Below, piece after piece: positions 33,126 to 41,818 of a DNA stretch of 45,581 nucleotides (its first letter is position 1; each line of letters begins with the position of its first letter). Source of the DNA: an uncultured Alcaligenaceae bacterium (GTDB taxonomy: Bacteria; Pseudomonadota; Gammaproteobacteria; Burkholderiales; Burkholderiaceae_B); assembly GCA_937952975.1 (NCBI GenBank), contig CALFXX010000010.1:1-45581 (forward strand), given 5' to 3'. The notes beneath the pieces are model-generated. The model made no database searches and was not told the origin of the DNA. It worked only from the letters and a program-made list of their open reading frames with translations. The translations under genes and the position numbers were made by a program.

Positions 33126-34045
33126 CAGCCGCGCGCCGGAAACAAGCCCGCAGGCCTAAACACTAACACCACCGCCATCAAGATATAAATCGCAATCGCT
33201 GCCAGAGTTGGGCCCACACTTGAGGCCACGGCCGGAGAAAAAAACAGTTTAAGAAAAGTCGGCAAGAAGGCGCGCCCTGCAGTATCGACAAAGCCCACTA
33301 AAAGTGCCCCGACAAAGGCGCCACGCATCGAGCCGATACCGCCGATGACGATACAAACCAAGACTAAGATCAAGATTTGCTCGCCCATGCCGGCTTGAAT
33401 GGCCGTGATGGGCCCAAGCAAGGCACCTGCAAGCGCAGCCAATACGGCACCCAAGACGAAAACGCCCAAAAACAAGAGGGGCACGCGCACGCCCATCAAA
33501 GTCGCCATCTGTCGATTTGAGGCGCCCGCACGCACCAACACGCCGGCACGCGTTCTGGTCACAAACAAGTACAACCCAAGCGCCACCACTAAACCAACGG
33601 CAATAATCAACAGGCGGTAGGCAGGATATAGAAAGTCAGATGACAGACGCACTGGGCCAGAAAGCCCCGAAGGCATATTCATCATCATGGGGGCCGGGCC
33701 CCAGATCATTTTGACAATATCGTTGGCGATCAAAATGACGGCAAAGGTACCCAGCACTTGGGCCAAATGATCACGCACCACGAGTTTGCGCACCAAAATC
33801 AGTTCAAGCACCAAGCCGACCAAGCCCGTGACCACAGCGGCCACCACGACTGCCGCCACGAACGAACCCGTCACCTGCATCGTTTGGGCCGCAACATACG
33901 CGCCAGCCATATACAGCGAGCCATGCGCGACGTTCAAGATATCCAAAATCCCAAACACCAGCGTCAGGCCTGCCGCAATCAAAAACAGCATCAATCCAAA
34001 CTGCAAGCCGTTGAGCAACTGCTCGGCAAGCAGGGTGCCGCTCAT
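33125..34045 (-). CDS. livH: Branched-chain amino acid ABC transporter permease LivH
   Basis: The 306-residue permease has eight or so helices and the LivH signature GLTLVFGILDILNVAHGSLYMAGAY near the N-terminus. It also has IVIGGIGSMRGAFVGALLVG in the cytoplasmic loop that contacts the ATPases. The ATG 34045 (MSGTLLAEQ) lies 28 bases after the livK stop; an upstream start at 34117 would run into livK and is rejected. The name follows position and permease class. Confidence 0.95.
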   Translation of the reverse strand: MSGTLLAEQLLNGLQFGLMLFLIAAGLTLVFGILDILNVAHGSLYMAGAYVAAQTMQVTGSFVAAVVVAAVVTGLVGLVLELILVRKLVVRDHLAQVLGTFAVILIANDIVKMIWGPAPMMMNMPSGLSGPVRLSSDFLYPAYRLLIIAVGLVVALGLYLFVTRTRAGVLVRAGASNRQMATLMGVRVPLLFLGVFVLGAVLAALAGALLGPITAIQAGMGEQILILVLVCIVIGGIGSMRGAFVGALLVGFVDTAGRAFLPTFLKLFFSPAVASSVGPTLAAIAIYILMAVVLVFRPAGLFPARG

Positions 34046-34073
34046 CGCGACACCTGTTGCCGCACTGGCAGAC

Positions 34074-35240
34074 TTACTTTTTGCATTCGCCGACGTACAC
34101 GTCTTGGTACGAATCAAACACTTTACCGACTAACTTGTTGGTGATGCGGCCATCGGCACCTTTCTCAACAACGCGAACATATAAGGCCTGAATCGGGAAG
34201 TTATTCACACCATACTTAAACGCACCGCGTACCGAAGAGAAATCCGCTTTTTTCAATGCTGCGATGACCGCTTCGCGATCAGCGACTTTGCCTGCGGTTG
34301 CCTTGACTGCAGCATCCATTGACATGATGGTGTCGTAAGCTTGTGCGGCATAGACCGACGGATTGCGGTTGCTGTACTCTTTACGAAACGCCTCGACAAA
34401 TTGTTTGTTTTGCGCGTTATCTAAGTCGTGCGCCCACTGTGCGGTGTTAAACATCCCGACCAAGGGCTCACCGACCGCCTGAATCACGTCTTCATCGGCC
34501 GAAAACCCAGGACCAACAAGCTTCACGCTTTGATTTAAGCCCGCCGAAACAAACTGCTTCACAAAGTTAATGCCCATCCCGCCTGGCAAGAAAATGTAGA
34601 TCGCATCTGGCTTGACGTCGCGAATCTGTGCCAACTCAGCCGCGTAATCAATTTGACCGAGCTTGGTGTAAACCTCTTGATTGGGGGCAAGTTTATAACC
34701 ACGTTTAAAGCCGTTTAAGGCGTCTTTGCCTGCTGGATAATCAGGCGCCATGATGACCATTTTTTTAAAGCCACGGTCGGCTGCGACTTTACCCGCTGCC
34801 TCATGAAAGGCGTCGTTTTGGTACGACACGCCAAACCAGTAATCATTGCACTGCGCGCCGGCAAACTGGCTGGGGCCCGGGTTATTGGAGAGATAAGGGA
34901 CTTTGGCCGCGAACAGCGCTGGGCCAACCGCCAACGCAACGTTTGAACCGATTGGACCCGTAAAGAAATCGATCTTGTCACGTTGGATATAACGCGTCAC
35001 TAACTGGCGCGCCTGATCTGGGTTACCGCCCATATCGGTCTGTATAAATTCAGCGGGCTGCCCGCCTAACTTATTGCCAAGCTGCTTGATCGCTAGATTA
35101 AAACCGTCACGCGCCTCGGCACCCAGTGCCGCAAACGGGCCCGATAAATCGTTTGCAATACCGACCTTGATCGGCGTTTGTGCAAGTGCAATTGCTGGCA
35201 AGAGCAAAGCCGCTGCAACTAGGTTTTTAAACAGACGCAT
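34074..35240 (-). CDS. livK: Branched-chain amino acid-type ABC transporter periplasmic receptor LivK
   Basis: The 388-residue precursor has a signal peptide (MRLFKNLVAAALLLPAIALAQ). The Leu/Ile/Val-binding fold follows, with GIANDLSGPFAALG. The actual ligand may be another amino acid, urea or an aromatic acid, because such receptors have diverged widely. It is the first gene of the leftward operon and has a strong AGGAGG before ATG 35240. It is divergent from the second Bug receptor gene. Confidence 0.94.
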   Translation of the reverse strand: MRLFKNLVAAALLLPAIALAQTPIKVGIANDLSGPFAALGAEARDGFNLAIKQLGNKLGGQPAEFIQTDMGGNPDQARQLVTRYIQRDKIDFFTGPIGSNVALAVGPALFAAKVPYLSNNPGPSQFAGAQCNDYWFGVSYQNDAFHEAAGKVAADRGFKKMVIMAPDYPAGKDALNGFKRGYKLAPNQEVYTKLGQIDYAAELAQIRDVKPDAIYIFLPGGMGINFVKQFVSAGLNQSVKLVGPGFSADEDVIQAVGEPLVGMFNTAQWAHDLDNAQNKQFVEAFRKEYSNRNPSVYAAQAYDTIMSMDAAVKATAGKVADREAVIAALKKADFSSVRGAFKYGVNNFPIQALYVRVVEKGADGRITNKLVGKVFDSYQDVYVGECKK

Positions 35241-35294
35241 GGGGGCCTCCTAGGCACGGTAATTGTTAGCGGCAAATAGTAGCAGGTGATAATT

Positions 35295-35323
35295 ATTTTG
35301 CCACGACAAGCTTTTACGTCCAA
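35295..35323 (-). promoter_or_regulatory. Possible promoter of the liv operon
   Basis: On the minus strand TTGGAC (35323-35318) and CAAAAT (35300-35295) are 17 bases apart in the divergent interval between livK and the Bug receptor. The -10 match is partial (4 of 6). The -35 matches in its first three bases only. Confidence 0.2.
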
Positions 35324-35352
35324 AATGCTGGTTCACCTCGGGAAAACAACTG

Positions 35353-36330
35353 ATGACACACCGAAACCTGCTAAGCCAACTGCTGCGCCTGACGGGCGTA
35401 CTCGCCCTCTGTGCACACATCCCACTTTCTCAGGCGCAAGACCGCGCAATTCGCCTGATTGTGCCGTTTCCGCCTGGCGGCTCAACCGACATTACCGCAC
35501 GCCTGCTCGCTGAGCCCATGACTCGCCTTCTGGGCCAAACCGTGATCGTCGAAAATCGTGGCGGCGCCGGAGGTTCTATTGGCATGATGGAGGTGGCCAA
35601 AGCGGCGCCTGATGGCTCAATCTTCGGGGTTGCTACGGTATCAACCCATGGCGTGAACCCAGCTGTTTACAAAAGCCTTCCGTACGACCCCATCAAAAAC
35701 TTTGCCCCAGTGACTGAATTGGTGCAGGCGCCGGGTGTCTTGGTCGTGCATCCCAGTCTGCCTGTTAATAACTTTGCTGAATTTCTAGCCTACCTTAAGG
35801 CAAATCCCGACAAGTTAAGCTATGCCTCGACGGGCAACGGCACGATCAGCCAAATGTGGGCCGAACTCTTTAAAACCACCACCGGTACCGCCATGATCCA
35901 TATCCCCTATAAAGGGGCAGGCCCTGCGCTGACAGGCATCCTAGGAGGACAAGTCATGGTTTACTTCGATCAAGTCGCGTCGGCGATGCCTCACATACAC
36001 TCCGGTAAATTGCGGGCGCTCGCCGTGTCGTGGCCAACGCGGCTTGAGCCACTGCCCGATGTACCCACCTACGCCGAAGTCGGTTTCGCCTCAAACAATG
36101 ACCCTTCGTGGTTTGGCCTGGTAGCCCCTGCGGGCACCCCACAGGCCACGATCACGCGCATGCGCGAGGCGGCCGCCAAAGCAGTCAACGAACCCGCGGT
36201 CCGCGCGCGGCTTGCCGACTTGGGCTTGTTTCCGGCAGCCACCACCCCAGCCCAGTTTGGCGAAACCATTCGTAAAGAAATAGAAAAAATGCAGGGCTTG
36301 GCGAAGCAAACCGGCATTTCAATCGAGTAA
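35353..36330 (+). CDS. Bug/TctC-family periplasmic solute receptor (second copy)
   Basis: The 325-residue protein has a signal peptide (about residues 1-28, ending SQAQ) and the Bug-type start LIVPFPPGGSTDITAR. VENRGGAGGSIG and IHIPYKGAGPALT form the ligand pocket. The ligand is unknown. Like the first copy it lacks adjacent TctA/TctB membrane genes, and it is followed 6 bases later by an alpha/beta hydrolase. This repeats the pairing of a Bug receptor with a hydrolase seen at 19511-21514. Confidence 0.93.
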   Translation: MTHRNLLSQLLRLTGVLALCAHIPLSQAQDRAIRLIVPFPPGGSTDITARLLAEPMTRLLGQTVIVENRGGAGGSIGMMEVAKAAPDGSIFGVATVSTHGVNPAVYKSLPYDPIKNFAPVTELVQAPGVLVVHPSLPVNNFAEFLAYLKANPDKLSYASTGNGTISQMWAELFKTTTGTAMIHIPYKGAGPALTGILGGQVMVYFDQVASAMPHIHSGKLRALAVSWPTRLEPLPDVPTYAEVGFASNNDPSWFGLVAPAGTPQATITRMREAAAKAVNEPAVRARLADLGLFPAATTPAQFGETIRKEIEKMQGLAKQTGISIE

Positions 36331-36336
36331 TGACAA

Positions 36337-37200
36337 ATGAGTCTTTTACCCATGGATCGTGCCACGCTCGACTTGCAGTACAACGCACGCGCCACCGTAC
36401 CTGACATCACCCCCATGCTCAGCGAGTACGCCTCGCTGAGCGTGCAGGCCAGGGCAACCCTGCCTTGCGCCCTGGATGTTGCCTACGGCCCCCATCCTGA
36501 CGAAACCCTCGACATTTTCCCTGCTCAAGGCAAACACCCGGGCCCCGTACTGATTTATCTGCATGGTGGATACTGGCGACTGCTCTCAAAAGACGACTCG
36601 AGCTTTATGGCGCCCACCCTGACTCGGGCCGGGATCACGGTGGTGGCGGTGAATTACTCACTTGCCCCCGCCGTTACACTCGACCACATTGTGGATCAAA
36701 CACGTCGCGCAGTCGCTTGGGTGCATCAACATATCGAGCAACATCACGGCGATCGCCACCGCCTGGTCGTTGCAGGTAGTTCGGCAGGCGGACACCTTGC
36801 CGCAATGGTACTGGCGCGCGGTTGGCAAGAGAACTATGGGATGGATTCAACTGCCATCGCCGGAGCCGTCTTGCTAAGCGGCTTATATGACCTCACCCCT
36901 CTGGTCGATACCCACATCAATGAGTGGATGCATCTAAGCCTTGAGGATGCGCGCCGCAATAGCCCAATCTTTGCCTTGCCCGACCACAGACCGCCCATTT
37001 TGGTCAGCTATGGCTCAAATGAAACGGCTGAATTCAAACGCCAATCCCACGATTACCTGGCCGCTTGGCAGACTCGCGGCGCTCAGGCCGAGTATGTCGA
37101 GATGCCCAACACCAATCACTTTGATTTAGTTCTGCATTTGAACCGCTTTGAGAGCCCACTGGTTCAAAAGTTACTTAAGTTGCTCGGTCTCACAGTCTGA
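36337..37200 (+). CDS. HGG-motif alpha/beta hydrolase (esterase or arylformamidase-like)
   Basis: The 287-residue protein resembles hormone-sensitive-lipase/kynurenine formamidase-like hydrolases. The oxyanion motif is HGGYW (76-80), the nucleophile lies in GSSAG (Ser149), and NTNHFDLV carries the likely catalytic His. The substrate is unknown; ester or amide of a small acid would fit its place after a Bug receptor (inference). ATG 36337 follows the receptor stop by 6 bases. An alternative ATG lies at 36352. Confidence 0.9.
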   Translation: MSLLPMDRATLDLQYNARATVPDITPMLSEYASLSVQARATLPCALDVAYGPHPDETLDIFPAQGKHPGPVLIYLHGGYWRLLSKDDSSFMAPTLTRAGITVVAVNYSLAPAVTLDHIVDQTRRAVAWVHQHIEQHHGDRHRLVVAGSSAGGHLAAMVLARGWQENYGMDSTAIAGAVLLSGLYDLTPLVDTHINEWMHLSLEDARRNSPIFALPDHRPPILVSYGSNETAEFKRQSHDYLAAWQTRGAQAEYVEMPNTNHFDLVLHLNRFESPLVQKLLKLLGLTV

Positions 37201-37277
37201 AGTCGCTTGACGAGGCAGCTTGGCTTCAAAAAAAAGCGATAATCACGCATCGTTCACCCTTTAATTCTTGATCCGCC

Positions 37278-38504
37278 ATGGCCGTTAATCTACATATTCC
37301 ATCAGACGACGCTGTTTACCCTATTGCCGGTATCGAAATCGGCGTTACTGAGGCCGGCATCCGTAAAGCCGATCGCCGCGATCTGACCGTCTTTCGCTTA
37401 AGTGAAGGCACCAGTGTCGGTGGCGTGTTCACGCGCAATCGATTTTGTGCCGCGCCAGTACTTGTGTGTCAAGCGCACCTGACTGGCACGCACAATATTC
37501 GCGCGCTGGTGATCAACACCGGCAATGCAAATGCGGGTACCGGCGAACCCGGCCTCAAAGCCGCCAATGAAACCTGTGACGCGCTCGCCGGTTTGTTAGG
37601 TTTGAACAGTGCTCAAATCTTGCCGTTTTCAACTGGGGTGATCCTTGAGCCGTTACCGGTTGATCGCATCAAAGCAGGCCTACCCGGCGCGATTAAAAAC
37701 TTAGCAGCAGCCAACTGGGTGTCAGCCGCGCACGGCATCATGACCACCGACACCTTGCCAAAAATCCACTCGCAACGCGTCAATATCGGCGACAAAACCA
37801 TCACGATTACCGGTATCAGCAAAGGCGCGGGCATGATCCGGCCCAACATGGCTACCATGTTGAGCTATTTAGCGACCGACGCGGGTATTGCACAGTCACT
37901 CATGAATGAACTGGCGCGCGAATTAGCCGATGTCTCGTTTAACCGCATCACGGTAGATGGCGACACCTCAACAAACGATTCGTTCATCGTCATGGCAACC
38001 GGCAAAAGCGGCTTACTCGTTGACAGCGTAGCGCACCCCCACTATGCCGCTCTCAAGGCCGCACTCTCTGTTGCCGCCATCGATCTCGCACAAAAAATCG
38101 TGCGCGATGCTGAGGGCGCTACCAAGTTCATGACGATTCAAGTCGAACAGGCAAAAACAGTCGACGAGGCGTTGCTCGTGGCCTATGCCGTGGCACATTC
38201 ACCGCTGGTTAAAACGGCCTTCTTCGCTAGCGATCCAAACCTAGGTCGTATTTTGGCTGCAATTGGCTACGCAGGCATCCTTGATTTAGATGTACGTGGT
38301 GTCAAGCTTTGGCTAGGTGATGTGTTGGTGGCCGATAAGGGCGAGCGCTACCCCGACTACCAAGAGGCCGACGGCCAACGTGTCATGAAAGAACCTGAAA
38401 TCTTGGTTCGTATCGCACTCGGCCGTGGCACCGTCGCACAAACCGTTTACACCTGCGACTTTTCTCACGAATACGTCAGCATCAACGCAGATTACAGATC
38501 CTAA
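37278..38504 (+). CDS. argJ: Bifunctional glutamate N-acetyltransferase / ornithine acetyltransferase
   Basis: ArgJ recycles the acetyl group from N-acetylornithine to glutamate in arginine synthesis. The 408-residue precursor self-cleaves before a Thr; the site is A192-T193 in RPNMATMLSYLATDA. Residues TGNANAGTG (81-89) and DGDTSTNDS are conserved pocket segments. A -10-like GATAAT is at 37238-37243 upstream, with no good -35. The stop shares a base with the DUF815 start (TAATG). Confidence 0.96.
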   Translation: MAVNLHIPSDDAVYPIAGIEIGVTEAGIRKADRRDLTVFRLSEGTSVGGVFTRNRFCAAPVLVCQAHLTGTHNIRALVINTGNANAGTGEPGLKAANETCDALAGLLGLNSAQILPFSTGVILEPLPVDRIKAGLPGAIKNLAAANWVSAAHGIMTTDTLPKIHSQRVNIGDKTITITGISKGAGMIRPNMATMLSYLATDAGIAQSLMNELARELADVSFNRITVDGDTSTNDSFIVMATGKSGLLVDSVAHPHYAALKAALSVAAIDLAQKIVRDAEGATKFMTIQVEQAKTVDEALLVAYAVAHSPLVKTAFFASDPNLGRILAAIGYAGILDLDVRGVKLWLGDVLVADKGERYPDYQEADGQRVMKEPEILVRIALGRGTVAQTVYTCDFSHEYVSINADYRS

Positions 38505-39391
38505 TGAGCAACACTAATTTATCAAACGGCCAAGAGTCGGCCGAGCTACTGGCGCGCGCCTTACGCGTGCTGGCACAACTTGAAGCCTGGTTGCCGCCCA
38601 CGCCACCTCCTACCGACTGGAACGCACTGGCCTTTCGGTGGCGCAAGCGTGGTGCCTCGCATGGCTGGCTTGATGCCATTGCCCACGTATCGCTGATTAA
38701 CACCAGCGACCTGCAACACATTGAAAGACAACGCGACATTATTGATCGCAATACGCGTCACTTTATCGAAGGCAAACCGGCCAATAACGTACTCATGACG
38801 GGTGCGCGCGGCACCGGCAAAAGCTCACTGGTTAAGGCGATGCTAGCCAGCTATGGCGCGAAAGGCTTGCGACTCATCGAGGTCGACAAAAGCGACTTGG
38901 GCGATTTGGCAGACATCGTTGATCTGGTGGCCGAGCGGCCTGAAAAATTTATTGTCTTTTGCGATGACTTATCCTTTGAAGAAGGCGAGTCAGGCTACAA
39001 GGCGCTGAAGTCAGTACTGGATGGGTCAGCTGCCTCAGCAGGTACAAATGTGCTGATCTACGCCACCTCAAACCGGCGCCACCTCATGCCTGAATACATG
39101 AGTGAAAACCTACAGGCCAAACATCAAGCCGACGGCGAAGTGCATCCGGGCGAAACCGTCGAAGAAAAAATTTCGTTATCTGAACGCTTTGGCCTCTGGC
39201 TGTCGTTCTACCCGTTCAAACAAGACGATTACCTGGATATCGTGTCACACTGGTTACGCACCCTAGGCTGCTCAGAAGCCAGCATCGCCGAGGCACGCAC
39301 CGAAGCCTTGCAGTGGGCGCTTGAACGCGGCTCGCGCTCAGGTCGCGTCGCCTGGCATTTTGCGCGCGACTGGTCAGCGCGCTATGCCTGA
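38504..39391 (+). CDS. DUF815 AAA-type ATPase
   Basis: The 295-residue protein has Walker A GARGTGKSS (100-108), Walker B FIVFCDDLSFEE (about 149) and a sensor-like YATSNRRHLMPEY. It belongs to the DUF815 family of AAA-like ATPases, whose cellular role is unknown. Location between argJ and the Nudix gene is conserved in Burkholderiales. Both neighbours are joined by overlaps of 1 and 8 bases. Confidence 0.92.
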   Translation: MSNTNLSNGQESAELLARALRVLAQLEAWLPPTPPPTDWNALAFRWRKRGASHGWLDAIAHVSLINTSDLQHIERQRDIIDRNTRHFIEGKPANNVLMTGARGTGKSSLVKAMLASYGAKGLRLIEVDKSDLGDLADIVDLVAERPEKFIVFCDDLSFEEGESGYKALKSVLDGSAASAGTNVLIYATSNRRHLMPEYMSENLQAKHQADGEVHPGETVEEKISLSERFGLWLSFYPFKQDDYLDIVSHWLRTLGCSEASIAEARTEALQWALERGSRSGRVAWHFARDWSARYA

Positions 39392-40349
39392 CAACATCAT
39401 TAATGTCGCCGTTGGGGTGCTACTGCGCCCCGATGGCACCGTGCTCTTAGGCAACCGGCCTGCAGATAAGCCCTGGCCCGGTTGGTGGGAGCTTCCGGGC
39501 GGAAAACTCGAGCCTGGCGAAACCGTCTTACAGGCACTTGCGCGCGAGCTTCACGAAGAACTTGGCATCGAGGTAACTGCCTCGACACCTTGGGTCACCT
39601 ACGTACACGAGTACCCCACCACAACCGTGCGACTCGCCTTTTGTCGGGTGACCGGCTGGAATGGTGAGCCCAAAGGCCTGGAGGGGCAAGAATTGCGTTG
39701 GGTCGATTTACGCTACGCGCACGAGCAACCGCAATTACTCCCGGCCACCTACCCACCGCTGCGCTGGCTGCAGCTGCCAGAGGTCTACGCGATCTCTTCG
39801 GTTGGGGCGCCCGAGCATCTGCCTGAATTTCTACAACGTCTCGACAAAAATCTAGTGGCAGGTTTACGTTTATTGCAATGGCGCGAACCCAACTGGCCCG
39901 GTGGGGCCGCAGCGCCCTCGCTACATCAAGCGCTAGCGACCATACTCGCTCGCTGCCGCGCGGCTGGGGCTCGCGTACTGGTCAACAGCATCCATCCAGC
40001 CTCATGGTGGGAGCAAGCGGATGGGGTGCATCTGCGCTCGACTGACGCGGCCAACCTGTCAATGCGCCCCGCTCTTGCTCAAGGCGCGTTGGTTGGGGTG
40101 TCGACCCACAACCTTGAAGAACTCGCTCAAGCGCGTAAGTTAGATGCAGATTTTGCGGTGCTAGGCCCGGTCTTACCCACGCCCTCTCACCCAGGCGTAC
40201 TAGGCATGGGCTGGAAGGGCTTTGCCGAACTCAATGCACAAGCGGGGCTGCCGGTCTATGCGCTAGGCGGTCAATCTGCCTCAACTCTTGAGCTAGTCCG
40301 CTCGGTTGGTGGGCACGGTTTTGCTGGGATTCGCGGTTGGATTACCTGA
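39384..40349 (+). CDS. Nudix hydrolase fused to a ThiE/TenI-like domain
   Basis: The 321-residue protein has an N-terminal MutT-type domain with a complete Nudix box (G40 to I62, including REL-x-EE), likely to hydrolyse oxidised nucleotides such as 8-oxo-dGTP. The second half (about 135-321) is a thiamine-phosphate-synthase-like barrel with LLQWREPNW, DGVHLRSTD, GVSTHN and LGPVLPTPSHPG, but the INDD motif is VNSI. The barrel half may therefore lack synthase activity. ATG 39384 overlaps the DUF815 stop (ATGCCTGA). The 3' end overlaps the efflux channel gene on the other strand by 57 bases. Confidence 0.92.
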   Translation: MPDNIINVAVGVLLRPDGTVLLGNRPADKPWPGWWELPGGKLEPGETVLQALARELHEELGIEVTASTPWVTYVHEYPTTTVRLAFCRVTGWNGEPKGLEGQELRWVDLRYAHEQPQLLPATYPPLRWLQLPEVYAISSVGAPEHLPEFLQRLDKNLVAGLRLLQWREPNWPGGAAAPSLHQALATILARCRAAGARVLVNSIHPASWWEQADGVHLRSTDAANLSMRPALAQGALVGVSTHNLEELAQARKLDADFAVLGPVLPTPSHPGVLGMGWKGFAELNAQAGLPVYALGGQSASTLELVRSVGGHGFAGIRGWIT

Positions 40350-41816
40350 GTCGTCGACACGCCTAAGCTCTTCTGCTGACCAGCCACCGCCGAGCGCCGC
40401 AATCAGGCGCAGGCTTGCCGCAAACCGATTACCCACCAGCGTGAGGTACGTGCGCTCATTGTTCAGGGCTGTCGTTTCAAGCACTGCAACGCTTAAGTAA
40501 TCAATCAAGCCTTGGTCATACTGATTTCTGGCGAGCTTGAGAGATAACCTGGCAGCCTCAACGGCCAAAAGCTGCACCACTTCTTCTTGTTCAAAGACAC
40601 GCATCTGGATCATGGCGTTTTCAACCTCTTGCAAGGCGTTCAATACCGTTTGCCGGTAGATCGCTGTCTGCAAATCAAATTGCGCTTGCGCCTGAGCGAT
40701 CTGGGCTTGCCGCGCGCCACCGTCAAAGATTAAAGCAGCCAGTTGGGGGCCAAGCGACCAAAACTGCGCCGGTGCACTGAACCATTGCGTGAAGTCATTG
40801 CTGCGATAGCCCGTGTTGGCGTTTAACGTCAGACTTGGAAACCACGCTGCCGTCGCAACCCCAATCAAAGCATTGGCCGAAGCCGCACGGCGCTCTGCAG
40901 CCGAAATATCGGGGCGCCGCTCAAGCAACTCAGAAGGCAAACCAACCGGAACCTTAGGCGGCACGAGCGACAAAGATTGCGCGGCAATCGAAAAGGTCGA
41001 GGGCGCACGTCCGAGCAAAACGGCTACCGCATTCTCAGCGACTGCCCGCTGTTGTTCGAGGTCGATCAATTGCGCACGGGCACTCTCAAGTTGGGTGCGA
41101 GCCACCGCCACGTCAGATTGACCCGAAATACCCGCGCTGTAACGATTTTCAGTCAGCTTCAAAGCGCGTTCGTACGACACAACCGTTGCCTGTAACAACC
41201 GCTTTTGCTCGTCTAAGACGCGCACCTGTATGTAGTTAAGCCCCATCGCGGTCTGCGCAGTGAGCCTGGCGCCCGAGACGTCTGCAGCAAGGGCGAGCTC
41301 TGTCGCATCGGTTGATTCAATATTTCGGCGCACACTACCCCAAATATCAATTTGCCAGCTCGCTAGCGCATTGGCGCTGTAAGTGCTGATCGAGGTGCTA
41401 TTCACTACCCCGCCAGGCCCTGTGGCTGAACCGCCTGATCGCGTCGCACCGCCCGTAGCCGACAAGGTGGGCAGCAAGGGTGCGCGCGATCCCTGCGTCA
41501 GTGCAACGGCCTGCCTGAAACGCGCCTCAGCCTGCGCGATATTCTGGTTAGCGACGTTCAATTCTTGCATCAACTGATTTACCGTCTCGTCGTTGTACAT
41601 GCGCCACCAAGCGCTGTCCGGCACCGCAGCTAGCTGCGGCTGAGCCGGCCTCCAACCTGGGGTCTCTTTGAACTGCACCCCAACGTCAATCGTAGGGCGT
41701 ACATAATCAGGACCCACCATACAAGAGGCGAGTAGACTCAGCGCACTGACTAGTAATACCGCACGCATGCCACGCACCAAACGACAACGCACAACAGAAC
41801 GAAAGCAATCAAGCAT
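40293..41816 (-). CDS. RND efflux outer-membrane channel lipoprotein (NodT/OprM family)
   Basis: The 507-residue precursor (from ATG 41816) is a TolC-like factor of the OprM/NodT family that completes tripartite efflux pumps. The lipobox is LLASC (Cys32). After it come MVGPDYVRP, an early family motif, and two coiled-coil repeats with LLGRAPSTF and LPSELLERRPDI in the middle. The usual C-terminal end (LGGGW) is followed by 24 extra residues that overlap the Nudix gene. An internal ATG at 41768 (MRAVLLVSALS) would give a shorter, conventional signal peptide and may be the true start. It lies 2 bases after the pump subunit. Confidence 0.92.
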   Translation of the reverse strand: MLDCFRSVVRCRLVRGMRAVLLVSALSLLASCMVGPDYVRPTIDVGVQFKETPGWRPAQPQLAAVPDSAWWRMYNDETVNQLMQELNVANQNIAQAEARFRQAVALTQGSRAPLLPTLSATGGATRSGGSATGPGGVVNSTSISTYSANALASWQIDIWGSVRRNIESTDATELALAADVSGARLTAQTAMGLNYIQVRVLDEQKRLLQATVVSYERALKLTENRYSAGISGQSDVAVARTQLESARAQLIDLEQQRAVAENAVAVLLGRAPSTFSIAAQSLSLVPPKVPVGLPSELLERRPDISAAERRAASANALIGVATAAWFPSLTLNANTGYRSNDFTQWFSAPAQFWSLGPQLAALIFDGGARQAQIAQAQAQFDLQTAIYRQTVLNALQEVENAMIQMRVFEQEEVVQLLAVEAARLSLKLARNQYDQGLIDYLSVAVLETTALNNERTYLTLVGNRFAASLRLIAALGGGWSAEELRRVDDSGNPTANPSKTVPTNRAD

Positions 41817-41818
41817 GT

